Below are positions 52,027-60,708 of a stretch of 64,000 nucleotides of DNA, in pieces. The notes under the pieces are model-generated. The model was given only the letters and a program-made list of their open reading frames with translations, had not been told where the DNA came from and did no database searches. Position 1 is the first letter of the stretch. Each line of letters begins with the position of its first letter. A program made the translations under genes and the position numbers. Source of the stretch: RGIG4576 sp964536025 (lineage in GTDB: Bacteria; Bacteroidota; Bacteroidia; Bacteroidales; Muribaculaceae); NCBI GenBank assembly GCA_964536025.1, contig CAZHXA010000002.1, positions 65,049-129,048 of the forward strand, given 5' to 3'.

Positions 52027-53199
52027 ATGAAAAACTATTTGAAGTTTCCATTGTATTTGCTTTGCGGTGCAATGATGGCAACAGGTGTAGTTGCATGTAG
52101 TGATGACGATGACAACTCAGTTGAAGCTCCGCTTTCGAAAAAAGAGTTGATGTTTAAGGAAGCAATGACTCCTTATGTAAACAATACAGTGATTCCTACT
52201 TATAAAGGTATGGCAGATAATGCAATACTTATGGCAGAAGAATGTGCAAATATGCTTGAAGCTTTCGAGAATGGAACGCTTACATCAGAAATGGTGAAAA
52301 AAGCGGGAAAATATTGGAATGAAAGCCGTGCTTATTGGGAAAAAAGTGAAGCATTCTTGTATGGTGCTGCTGCCGATTATAATATCGACCCACATATCGA
52401 CTCCTGGCCTTTGGATAAGAATGCAATGGATGATTTATTGGTTGATTTGAGAGCGGGTAAATCATGGTCTATCGACAATAATGCAGGTTATGGCTTGTTA
52501 GGATTCCATGCTGTTGAATATATGTTGTTTGAACTAAGCGAAGATGGCGGAACCTCTCTTACTCATAACTTGAATTATAAAAAGGAAGAATTGGTATATT
52601 TGACAACCGTTGCCGATGATTTAAGAAATCAATGTATTCTTCTTGAAGCTTCTTGGGCAGGTATTGACAATATCTCTGAAGAAAAACAAAATATTCTTGA
52701 AGAAGCAGAACTTGAACCATCTTATAATTATGGTTGGGCTATGATTAATGCAAGTCAAGGTGGTAGTATTTACAAAACTTATCAAGAAGCAGCCGAAGAC
52801 TTGATACAAGGTTGTATTGATATTGCCGATGAGGTAGGAAATACTAAAATAGGTCGTCCTGCAAACGGGTCTTCTGAAGAAGATAAGAATTATATCGAAT
52901 CTCCTTACAGTTTAAATTCTATTACTGACTTCGTTGATAATATCAAGAGTATTCAAAATGCTTATCAAGGAAGTAATACAGGCGATGCTTCAATTAGCGA
53001 TTATATCAAGGAAGTGAATCCTGCACTTGATGCAAAAGTTAGGGAGCAAATTCTTAAATCAATTGCAGCTATACAAGCTATTCCTGAACCATTTGCAAAA
53101 AGTGCAACCGGAGTTGAAGCTGATAAAGCTGTAACTGTAGTAGGTACTGATTTAGTAGATGTCTTGGAAGAAGTAATGACAGAATTGTCAAAGGATTAA
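52027..53199 (+). CDS. Imelysin family lipoprotein
   Basis: Lipoprotein of 390 residues: lipobox GVVA-C24 then SDDDD. It carries the imelysin core: 'YWNESRAYWEKSEAFLYGAA', 'DPHIDSWPLD' (122-130) and the G-x-H-x-x-E signature GFHAVE (H161, E164). Imelysin/IrpA/EfeO-related proteins are periplasmic or surface helical bundles tied to iron uptake; a peptidase role claimed for some members is doubtful. It is encoded between a porin and a diheme protein. A 15-bp hairpin follows in the gap to the next gene. Confidence 0.9.
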   Translation: MKNYLKFPLYLLCGAMMATGVVACSDDDDNSVEAPLSKKELMFKEAMTPYVNNTVIPTYKGMADNAILMAEECANMLEAFENGTLTSEMVKKAGKYWNESRAYWEKSEAFLYGAAADYNIDPHIDSWPLDKNAMDDLLVDLRAGKSWSIDNNAGYGLLGFHAVEYMLFELSEDGGTSLTHNLNYKKEELVYLTTVADDLRNQCILLEASWAGIDNISEEKQNILEEAELEPSYNYGWAMINASQGGSIYKTYQEAAEDLIQGCIDIADEVGNTKIGRPANGSSEEDKNYIESPYSLNSITDFVDNIKSIQNAYQGSNTGDASISDYIKEVNPALDAKVREQILKSIAAIQAIPEPFAKSATGVEADKAVTVVGTDLVDVLEEVMTELSKD

Positions 53200-53222
53200 A
53201 GCATAATAAAAGCTTTTTTAAT

Positions 53223-53259
53223 AACTGTTTGGAGTATTAAGCCGATACTTCAAGCAGTT
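53223..53259 (+). repeat. Intercistronic hairpin between imelysin and diheme genes
   Basis: Left arm 53223-53237 pairs over 15 bases with 53245-53259 (two G-U pairs, 7-base loop), followed by TTTTAAAT. It may be an attenuator or mRNA-stability element rather than a full operon end. Confidence 0.6.
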
Positions 53260-53300
53260 TTAAATATAAAAACCAATTGCTTAATATATAAATTGTTATT

Positions 53301-54938
53301 ATGAATAAATATTTTTATCTTTTTGCTCTAATCATTTCATTGGGTTTGGTTTCTTGTGATGATGATAATAATGTAAATATAGATAAACCCACAACAGCAG
53401 AATTACCTGAATGGTATTATACAGGTGGTAAGTTAGGAACAACATATCTTGCGACTTATAATGCTTATGAACAACCTACTCCTGCTGTTGAAATGTCGGG
53501 AATGTATCAATCGTTTAAAAAGGGTGAAGCTTTATTTGAAAAACCATTTATGACTAATCATGAAGGTGTAAGAAAGGGCTTGGGACCGGTGTATATAAGA
53601 ACATCTTGTATGCATTGTCACCCGGGTTATGGACATGGTAAGAGAGTTGAAGCAGGTTCGTTTAAGACAACTGATATAGGCAACGGATGTTTGCTTGTAG
53701 TTTATACTCCCGATAACGATTCTTATGTATCATGGCTTGCTGGTATGCCTCAAGGACATGCTGTAGCTCCGTTTAAGGCTCCAATCGATGAAAGTAAAAT
53801 CGAAGTTAAATGGTTGAGTTATGTGGATGAATGGGGTAATAAATTCCCTGATGGAGAAACTTATGAATTGCAATATCCTGAGGTTACAATGCCTAAAGAA
53901 GCCGTTTATGTAGTATCACAAGGTTATACCATACCTAAAGATTATGTAGTGAAATTGGAATCTACTATCGGTATATATGGAACAGGTTTGCTTGATGCAA
54001 TCGATGATGATGTACTAAAAGCGGAGTATAAAAAGCAAGAAGAAGACAATTTCCTTCCTAATGGTCTTAATCCTGCATTCTTTAAAGATGGTGAATGGGT
54101 AAGTCAATACAGTAATAGTTTGCAAGGAGATGGAACAAAATATGCTCGTCGTTATACATATGCATTAAGTCGTGGTCCGTTGCAAGATGCTGCCGGAGCC
54201 AATGCAATATGGAATATTACAAATGTTACACGCAGTGACCGACGCTATCATTATCTTGATGCAGCCGGGACTTATGCTGAATATTCATCAAAGGATGCCG
54301 ATGTGCAAGCAGGATTTGAAGCATATATAGCTAAAGTAGACCCTAAAAAAGAACATGCTTCGTGGTGGGAAGGTACAATGGAAGAGAGAATTAAGGCTTA
54401 TCTTACAGCAAAAGAACTTCCTGTGGAAATGACCAATGAAGAATATACCGATTTGATGGTATGGCATAGAGGTCTTGCTGTTCCGGCAGCAAGAAACGTT
54501 AATGATGAAGATGTTTTGAAAGGTAAAGATTTATTTGAACAAATAGGTTGTGCTTATTGTCATAAACCATCTTGGATAACTGGTAGCGACGAAATAAGAG
54601 ACCCGGCTAAATTCTTTACTTCCAATGACCAATTACCTCGTTATCCTAATCAAAAAATTTGGCCTTATAGCGATATGATTCAACATAAGTTGTTTATGGA
54701 GAATGATATAAGAACCGGTTGGTGTCGCACAACTCCGCTTTGGGGACGTGGCTTGCATCAAAAGTGTACCGGTTCAATTACTGCCGATCGCTTGCATGAT
54801 TGTCGTGCCCGTACTACTATGGAAGCTATTATGTGGCACGGAAATGTGCAAAGTGATGCACGCAAGAGCGTGGAAAAATTCCGTGAATTATCTAAGGCCG
54901 AACGTGATGCAGTAGTGAAGTTTATAGATTCAATTTAA
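53301..54938 (+). CDS. Di-heme oxidoreductase lipoprotein (DUF1111/DHOR family)
   Basis: Periplasm-facing lipoprotein of 545 residues: lipobox LVS-C19, then DDD. Two c-type heme sites are visible: C103-M-H-C106-H107 and C417-A-Y-C420-H421. The family (putative thiol oxidoreductase, related to MauG-type diheme peroxidases) commonly accompanies imelysin genes. Its C-terminal part 'RTGWCRTTPLWGRGLHQKCT' and 'RARTTMEAIMWHG' is typical of DHOR. The substrate is not known; oxidation of iron, a peptide or a partner protein are possibilities. Heme attachment probably relies on the CcsBA encoded next. Confidence 0.9.
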   Translation: MNKYFYLFALIISLGLVSCDDDNNVNIDKPTTAELPEWYYTGGKLGTTYLATYNAYEQPTPAVEMSGMYQSFKKGEALFEKPFMTNHEGVRKGLGPVYIRTSCMHCHPGYGHGKRVEAGSFKTTDIGNGCLLVVYTPDNDSYVSWLAGMPQGHAVAPFKAPIDESKIEVKWLSYVDEWGNKFPDGETYELQYPEVTMPKEAVYVVSQGYTIPKDYVVKLESTIGIYGTGLLDAIDDDVLKAEYKKQEEDNFLPNGLNPAFFKDGEWVSQYSNSLQGDGTKYARRYTYALSRGPLQDAAGANAIWNITNVTRSDRRYHYLDAAGTYAEYSSKDADVQAGFEAYIAKVDPKKEHASWWEGTMEERIKAYLTAKELPVEMTNEEYTDLMVWHRGLAVPAARNVNDEDVLKGKDLFEQIGCAYCHKPSWITGSDEIRDPAKFFTSNDQLPRYPNQKIWPYSDMIQHKLFMENDIRTGWCRTTPLWGRGLHQKCTGSITADRLHDCRARTTMEAIMWHGNVQSDARKSVEKFRELSKAERDAVVKFIDSI

Positions 54939-54990
54939 TTAATACATTGTGGTTAAAACAGCCACTTTTCTTTACTCATAAGCGAATTTT

Positions 54991-55036
54991 GAATTATCAT
55001 TTCCCTTAATAAAAACATTTGGGGGAATGATAATTC
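54991..55036 (+). repeat. Intercistronic hairpin between diheme and ccsBA genes
   Basis: GAATTATCATTTCCC (54991-55005) pairs with GGGGGAATGATAATTC (55021-55036), 15-base loop, one wobble pair. It lacks a T-run, so it is more likely an mRNA processing/stability element or weak attenuator, the second such hairpin in this operon. Confidence 0.6.
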
Positions 55037-55060
55037 TTGATATATATAAAGTTTTAAAAT

Positions 55061-57286
55061 ATGCTGATAAAAACATTGAAATATTTGTCGTTTGGTTTGC
55101 TTGCATTGGTCGTGTGTATATTAATGATAGCTACGGTAGTTGAAAAACTATTTGGAAGCGAATTTGCAATGGCACACATCTATGGTTCATTTCCAATGTT
55201 GGTTTTATGGGGGGGGATGACAATTTCTTCAATATGCTATTTGGTAAAAAGGGAAATATATAAGAAATATGTAACATTGGGTGTACATTTCTCTTTTGTT
55301 CTTATCTTACTTGGTGCTTTAACTACGCATATGTCTGGAAAACAGGGTGTTTTGCATTTAAGAATAGGAGAATTGGCTGTTGCTGAATTTATTCAGTCCG
55401 ATAGTGTGAAGTGTAGTTTGCCATTTGCTATTAGCCTTGAGGATTTTGAATTGAAATATTATACCGGAACGCAAGCTCCTATGGATTATGTCAGTTCTAT
55501 AAAAATTATTGATGGAGATGACGTAACAATAGGAACAGTGTCGATGAATAAAATTTTTATTTATAAGGATTATCGTTTTTATCAGTCGGGGTATGATAAC
55601 GACCGACAAGGTTCCGTGTTGTCGGTTTCCTATGACCCTTATGGAATAGCTGTTACTTACTTAGGCTATATATTGATGTTTGTTTCATTTATTCTGTTCT
55701 TTTTCATGAAAAAAACTGACTTTAAAAGTTTGCTGAACCATCCGTTATTAAAACGTGTTTTTGTATTTTTGTTGTTTTTTCTTGGCAACTACTGTGCTGT
55801 GGTAGCTTCAGAACGTCCGGCGACTTTACCTAAATCGGTTGCCGAAGAATTTTGCGATATATATGTTTATTATAACGACCGAATATGTCCTTTACAGACC
55901 CTTGCAAGAGATTTTACCATGAAACTGTATGGTAAAACGTCTTATAAAGGTCTTTCGGCAGAACAAGTTCTTACAGGATGTTTTTTTTATTATGATGAAT
56001 GGAAAAACGAACCTATGATAAAAATTAACGGTGATAAAGTAAGCGAATTTTTAGGTATTGATGGAACTTTTGCAAAATTGGTCGATTTTGTCGATGCTGA
56101 CGGTTATAAATTAGATAAAGTATTACCTGATAACCGATATGTCAAAATTAGGCAAAATGTGGAAAGTGCAAATGAAAAATTCAACCTTGTGAGCATGCTT
56201 ACAACAGGCTCTTTGTTGAAAATTTATCCATATAAATCGAGTGATGCCGATGTGGCTGTTTGGTATTCGCTTGTTGATAAATTACCGGCAGATATGCCTA
56301 CTGAACAATGGGCTTTTATACGCAATAGCATGAATTATGTTGCCGAAAAAGTTGCAATGAACGATATTGATGCAATGTCGCAATTATTTTTAAAGATTAA
56401 GAAATATCAAGAACGTGAATGTGGAGAAGATATCCCGACGAAGATGAAATTTAAGGCAGAAAAGGTTTATAATGGCGTAAATAACAATAAACCTGTGGCT
56501 ATTTTGTGCATTTCTATTGGTTTGATTGCTTTTGTGCTATATTGTAAAAAACTTGCGAATAATAAAGTGAATATGCCCCGTTTGATTAAATTATTGTTTC
56601 ATTTTATATTGATTTTGGTCTTCATTTATATAACAGGAAACATTCTTTTGAGGTGGGTAATATGTGGTCATGTACCATTGTCTAACGGACACGAAACAAT
56701 GCAATTCATGTCATGGTGTTGCTCGTTGTTTACAATCCTTATGTTGCGTCGTTTTGTATTGGCTTTACCTTTCGGTATGCTTTTATGCGGTCTTACATTA
56801 ATGGTGTCGGTGATGGGTGAAAGCAATCCGCAAATTACGCAACTTATGCCTGTCTTGCAATCTCCGTTGCTAAGTGTGCATGTAGTGCTTGTCATGATAT
56901 CTTATTCTTTATTTGCATTCATGATGCTTAATGGAATTACGGCTGTAATATTGAAATTGACATCTTCATCAAGCGATAGAATAGAATATCTTCACGTAAT
57001 AAGCAAGATAATGTTATATCCTGCTGTATTTACTATTGCAATAGGTATATTTATAGGTGCAATATGGGCTAATGTATCATGGGGACGCTATTGGGGGTGG
57101 GACCCTAAAGAGGTGTGGGCTTTGGTTACAATGCTTGTTTATGCTTTTTTATTTCATGCAACGTCAATACCTAAATTGCGGGGAACAATGTTCTTTCATT
57201 GGTACTGTATAATAGCTTTTTTCTGTGTATTGATTACTTATTTTGGAGTAAATTTCGTTTTAGGCGGTTTACATAGTTACGCATAA
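55061..57286 (+). CDS. ccsBA: Fused cytochrome c maturation protein CcsBA (ResB-CcsA)
   Basis: Inner-membrane heme exporter and cytochrome c synthetase of System II, 741 residues. The N-terminal ResB-like part has several TM segments ('MLIKTLKYLSFGLLALVV', 'VTYLGYILMFVSFILFFFMK'), then a periplasmic domain, and the C-terminal CcsA part carries the WWD heme-handling motif 'WGRYWGWDPKEVWALVTM' plus flanking His-bearing TMs ('LLSVHVVLVMISYSLFAFM', 'FHATSIP'). It attaches heme to CxxCH motifs, here presumably those of the upstream diheme protein. No other c-type cytochrome is encoded in the window. Confidence 0.92.
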   Translation: MLIKTLKYLSFGLLALVVCILMIATVVEKLFGSEFAMAHIYGSFPMLVLWGGMTISSICYLVKREIYKKYVTLGVHFSFVLILLGALTTHMSGKQGVLHLRIGELAVAEFIQSDSVKCSLPFAISLEDFELKYYTGTQAPMDYVSSIKIIDGDDVTIGTVSMNKIFIYKDYRFYQSGYDNDRQGSVLSVSYDPYGIAVTYLGYILMFVSFILFFFMKKTDFKSLLNHPLLKRVFVFLLFFLGNYCAVVASERPATLPKSVAEEFCDIYVYYNDRICPLQTLARDFTMKLYGKTSYKGLSAEQVLTGCFFYYDEWKNEPMIKINGDKVSEFLGIDGTFAKLVDFVDADGYKLDKVLPDNRYVKIRQNVESANEKFNLVSMLTTGSLLKIYPYKSSDADVAVWYSLVDKLPADMPTEQWAFIRNSMNYVAEKVAMNDIDAMSQLFLKIKKYQERECGEDIPTKMKFKAEKVYNGVNNNKPVAILCISIGLIAFVLYCKKLANNKVNMPRLIKLLFHFILILVFIYITGNILLRWVICGHVPLSNGHETMQFMSWCCSLFTILMLRRFVLALPFGMLLCGLTLMVSVMGESNPQITQLMPVLQSPLLSVHVVLVMISYSLFAFMMLNGITAVILKLTSSSSDRIEYLHVISKIMLYPAVFTIAIGIFIGAIWANVSWGRYWGWDPKEVWALVTMLVYAFLFHATSIPKLRGTMFFHWYCIIAFFCVLITYFGVNFVLGGLHSYA

Positions 57287-57302
57287 TTGAAGAAATATAA
57301 AA

Positions 57303-57356
57303 AAATGATGTGCCGAATATATTGACAATGAATATATGTTGGCACATCATTCTTTG
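57303..57356. terminator. Terminator between ccsBA and catalase genes
   Basis: Long imperfect stem beginning AATGATGTGCC (57304-57314) and ending GGCACATCATT (57341-57351) with A/T pairs inside. It separates convergent genes. Confidence 0.8.
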
Positions 57357-57421
57357 TTTAAGTTGAAATATTAATATATATCACTTTTTGTGATAAATTA
57401 TGGCGAAATATGATGTGATAT

Positions 57422-58876
57422 TTATAGATTTGGAGGCACTTCTAAGCCGAGAGCTTTTGCTACGCCTATACCGTATGCAGGGTCGGCTTTATAGCAATTG
57501 CTTATGTGGCGTTCTTTGATGAATTTTTCAGCATTACCCATTGCTCTTGCTGTATTTTCAAAAAGAAGTTGTTGTTCTTCATGACTCATAAGACGGAATA
57601 AAGCTCCCGGTTGACTGTAATAGTCATCATCATATTCACGCTCGTTGTAATTATAAGCATCTCCATACAAATTTAGCGGAGGTTCTTTTAAGTGAGGTGA
57701 ATCTTTCCATTCACCATAGCTGTTAGGCTCATATCCTTTCGTCGAACCATAATTGCCATCTACTCGCATGGCTCCATCGCGATGGTAAGTGTGAAATGGA
57801 CAGCGAGGACGATTTACCGGTATTTGTTCAACGTTTACACCTAATCGATAACGTTGTGCATCGCCATAGGAGAATAAGCGTCCTTGTAGCATTTTATCGG
57901 GGGAGAAACCTATTCCGTCTATTATATTTATTGGATTAAATGCTGATTGCTCTACTTCGGCAAAATAATTTTCAGGATTTCTATTCAGTTCAAGTATTCC
58001 TACATCGTGAAGAGGAAAATCACCGTGTGGCCATACTTTAGTGAGGTCAAAAGGATTGATATGATAATTATCAGCTTCTTCTTCGCTCATTAATTGTACT
58101 TGAAAAATCCATCTTGGGTAATCGCCTCGTTCTATGCTTTCATATAAATCGCGTTGGTGCGATTCTCGGTCTTGGGCTATGATAGCTTCGGCTTCTTGGT
58201 CGGTAAGACATTTAATTCCTTGACAAGTGCGTAAATGGAACTTTACCCACGTGCGTTTATTCTCGGCATTAATGAAGCTGTAAGTGTGACTGCCGAAGCC
58301 ATGCATGTGGCGATAAGAGTAGGGTATTCCACGTGGACTCATTGTAATGGTGATTTGATGAAGTGCTTCAGGTAGGAGTGTCCAAAAATCCCAATTATTG
58401 TTGGCACTACGCATATTGGTGCGGGGGTCACGTTTTATTGCATGGTTGAGGTCGGGAAATTTAAGCGGGTCGCGTAAGAAAAACACTGGAGTGTTGTTAC
58501 CAACCAAATCCCAATTGCCTGTTTCGGTGTAAAACTTCATGGCAAAACCGCGAATGTCGCGTTCAGCATCGGCAGCACCTCGTTCACCTGCCACTGTGGA
58601 AAATCTTACAAAACATTCGGTCTGTTTGCCTATTTTGTTGAAAATTGATGCTCGTGTGTACTTGGTAATATCGTGTGTAACAGTAAAAGTGCCATACGCA
58701 CCTGAGCCTTTGGCATGCATGCGTCTTTCAGGGATAACTTCTCTATCGAAGTGTGCGAGTTTTTCGATTAACCAAGTGTCTTGTAGTAAGACTGGTCCGC
58801 GTTGTCCTGCTGTTTGTGAGTTTTGATTGTCAACAATGTGTCTTCCGTTGGCAGATGTGAGTTTTTTACTTTCCAT
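57422..58876 (-). CDS. katA: Heme catalase
   Basis: Small-subunit monofunctional catalase of 484 residues breaking down H2O2. Distal His H54 in 'RRMHAKGSGAYGTF', distal Asn in 'GNNTPVFFLRDPLKFPDLNH', and proximal Tyr in 'RLFSYGDAQRYRLG' (about 337). The start MESKKLTSAN at 58876 is chosen; the longer frame from 58909 adds a non-conserved Lys/Leu stretch. It lies downstream and convergent to the heme-protein operon and thus beside other oxidative-stress genes. Confidence 0.96.
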   Translation of the reverse strand: MESKKLTSANGRHIVDNQNSQTAGQRGPVLLQDTWLIEKLAHFDREVIPERRMHAKGSGAYGTFTVTHDITKYTRASIFNKIGKQTECFVRFSTVAGERGAADAERDIRGFAMKFYTETGNWDLVGNNTPVFFLRDPLKFPDLNHAIKRDPRTNMRSANNNWDFWTLLPEALHQITITMSPRGIPYSYRHMHGFGSHTYSFINAENKRTWVKFHLRTCQGIKCLTDQEAEAIIAQDRESHQRDLYESIERGDYPRWIFQVQLMSEEEADNYHINPFDLTKVWPHGDFPLHDVGILELNRNPENYFAEVEQSAFNPINIIDGIGFSPDKMLQGRLFSYGDAQRYRLGVNVEQIPVNRPRCPFHTYHRDGAMRVDGNYGSTKGYEPNSYGEWKDSPHLKEPPLNLYGDAYNYNEREYDDDYYSQPGALFRLMSHEEQQLLFENTARAMGNAEKFIKERHISNCYKADPAYGIGVAKALGLEVPPNL

Positions 58877-59026
58877 GAACAATAGTTTTAGTTTTTTTAG
58901 TAAAAACAACTCAATGAAGTAGCAAGTTCAAATAGGTATCATTTTTTAGTAGCTTAGTAGATATTTGGCGTGTATAGCATGTAATACTTTCGGCATTATA
59001 ACTGAAAACAGAAAGGTAAAAGGTAA

Positions 59027-59066
59027 AATAAAAATCGCACTTCTATAATGAAATGCGATTTTTATT
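59027..59066. terminator. tonB cluster terminator
   Basis: Perfect 13-bp stem AATAAAAATCGCA (59027-59039) with TGCGATTTTTATT (59054-59066), T-rich on the minus strand; ends the exbB-exbD-exbD-tonB transcript. Confidence 0.88.
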
Positions 59067-59099
59067 ATCATAATAATGCTACAATGAGCATCATTAATA

Positions 59100-59960
59100 T
59101 TAGTTCAATCCTTGAAGTTTGAATGTGATAGGCAATGTGTACCATACATTAACTTCTTGTCCGTTCATCTTACCTGGGATGAACTTAGGAAGTGACTTAC
59201 ATAGGCGAATAGCTTCTTTGTCAAGGTCACGGTCTACGCTACGAATAACTTTCACTTCGCCAACTGAACCATTCTTGGTTACGACGAATTGAACGATTAC
59301 ACGTCCTTGTACACCATTTTCCATTGCAACTTGAGGATAGTTGATGTTAGAGCTCAAGAATTTCATAAGAGCTGCATCTCCACCAGGGAACTGAGGCATT
59401 TGTTCTACCGCAGTAAATACCTTTTCAGGTTCCGGTTTCTTTTCTTCAACGATAACCTCGTTTTTGTATTCGCGTACTACGTTACGGTCATCAGTACCTT
59501 TGTCGAAGTCGGTGCTACCGAAAGCAGTTTCGGTTTCCTTCAATTCGTCAACGGTCTTGATTTCATCTTCTTTAGTTACTTCTTCGTCCTTAGCGATAAG
59601 AAGTTCGGTAACTTTCACTGTGTTTAGGATTTCTTCAGGAAGAGCTTCAGGTTCAGGCATTTCAACCTTTTCTTGAATTTCTTCTTCCTCTTCTTCCGGA
59701 GTTTCATCCACAAAAGCCACAAGTTCTTGTTGAGCTTGGTCGGTAATCGCTGCTTCGCGTGCTGCAATAAAGTCTTGATATTTCAAGTAAGTAAATGTAG
59801 CAGCGCCAATAATAGCAATACCGATGATAGTGCAGATGAATGCTTTCAAGTGACGAGGCTTTGATTCTGTACGAAGAACGTATGCTCCAAAGTCCTTGTT
59901 TCTACCTTCAAATACTATATCGCTCCATTCTCTCGACGTTAGATCTACATCTTTTGCCAT
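59100..59960 (-). CDS. tonB: TonB family energy transducer
   Basis: 286 residues. Cytoplasmic N-terminus 'LTSREWSDIVFEGRNKDFGA', the standard opening of Bacteroidetes TonBs, one TM segment (about 41-60), a Glu-rich spacer (EEEEEIQEKVEMPEPEALPE), and a C-terminal TonB domain from 'MPQFPGGDAALMKFLSSNI' to 'VNVWYTLPITFKL'. It couples the proton gradient to TonB-dependent outer-membrane receptors. Last gene after exbB, exbD, exbD. Confidence 0.95.
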   Translation of the reverse strand: MAKDVDLTSREWSDIVFEGRNKDFGAYVLRTESKPRHLKAFICTIIGIAIIGAATFTYLKYQDFIAAREAAITDQAQQELVAFVDETPEEEEEEIQEKVEMPEPEALPEEILNTVKVTELLIAKDEEVTKEDEIKTVDELKETETAFGSTDFDKGTDDRNVVREYKNEVIVEEKKPEPEKVFTAVEQMPQFPGGDAALMKFLSSNINYPQVAMENGVQGRVIVQFVVTKNGSVGEVKVIRSVDRDLDKEAIRLCKSLPKFIPGKMNGQEVNVWYTLPITFKLQGLN

Positions 59961-60010
59961 AATAAAATTCCTTTCTGATTTTTACAATTAAACAATTAAT
60001 AGATCTCACA

Positions 60011-60706
60011 TTACTTTTTACGAGCAAGTAAATATTCAGCCATCATAGCAGAGTCGGTACCATTGATGTGGTCGATTTGGTAACGGCTGATATTGTTGAT
60101 TTGCATTTCGTCAAGAGCAGTCACAAGGCTCTTATAACTTGCGTTAGGTGTAGCCTTAATGATGATTACAGGACGAGTCAATGTAGAATCGTTACGTATC
60201 TCTTTAGCACGTGCTTGATAGATAGAGTCGTTTTTGTCTTTCAACTTGTGGAATTTTTTAGCTTTCCAGTCTTCTTTAAGCACTGCAATTTTCTCAACAA
60301 CTTGTTTATTACGATCTTGAAGTACGGCACGAATACCTTGAGCTTTTCCGTTTTCGTTGCCTTTAAATTCAATTTCTTTCATAATGTTGTTGTCAATTTT
60401 ACCATCTTTGTCAGCGTCTTCGATGTTAGGCATACCTTCATAGTAGTAAACATAGTCCTTAGTAGGAACACCGTTTTCATCAATGTCGCTATCAACAATG
60501 ATAGTAACAGCTTCAGATTGTTTTACCTTGTTCTGTTCTGTCTTATCCACCTTTTCGTTAGATGGCAAACTTATTTGCAAAGTTTGAGACTTAATCATAG
60601 TGGTACAAAGCATGAAGAAGGTAATCAAAAGCATGTTCATGTCCACCATCGGTGTGAAGTCAACGCGAACATCTTTCTTTTCGGTATATTTTTTTTCTTT
60701 TGCCAT
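60011..60706 (-). CDS. exbD: ExbD/TolR-type protein with long insertion
   Basis: 231 residues, against about 140 in classical ExbD. One N-terminal TM with the conserved Asp in 'TPMVDMNMLLITFFMLCTTM', and a C-terminal ExbD domain ('RPVIIIKATPNASYKSLVTA', 'LDEMQI'). A middle insertion contains 'DSDIDENGVPTKDYVYYYEG' and 'EDADKDGKIDNN', an EF-hand-loop-like DxDxDG motif suggesting Ca2+ binding. It is two bases downstream of a second exbD. It works with ExbB to drive TonB. Confidence 0.9.
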   Translation of the reverse strand: MAKEKKYTEKKDVRVDFTPMVDMNMLLITFFMLCTTMIKSQTLQISLPSNEKVDKTEQNKVKQSEAVTIIVDSDIDENGVPTKDYVYYYEGMPNIEDADKDGKIDNNIMKEIEFKGNENGKAQGIRAVLQDRNKQVVEKIAVLKEDWKAKKFHKLKDKNDSIYQARAKEIRNDSTLTRPVIIIKATPNASYKSLVTALDEMQINNISRYQIDHINGTDSAMMAEYLLARKK

Positions 60707-60708
60707 AA

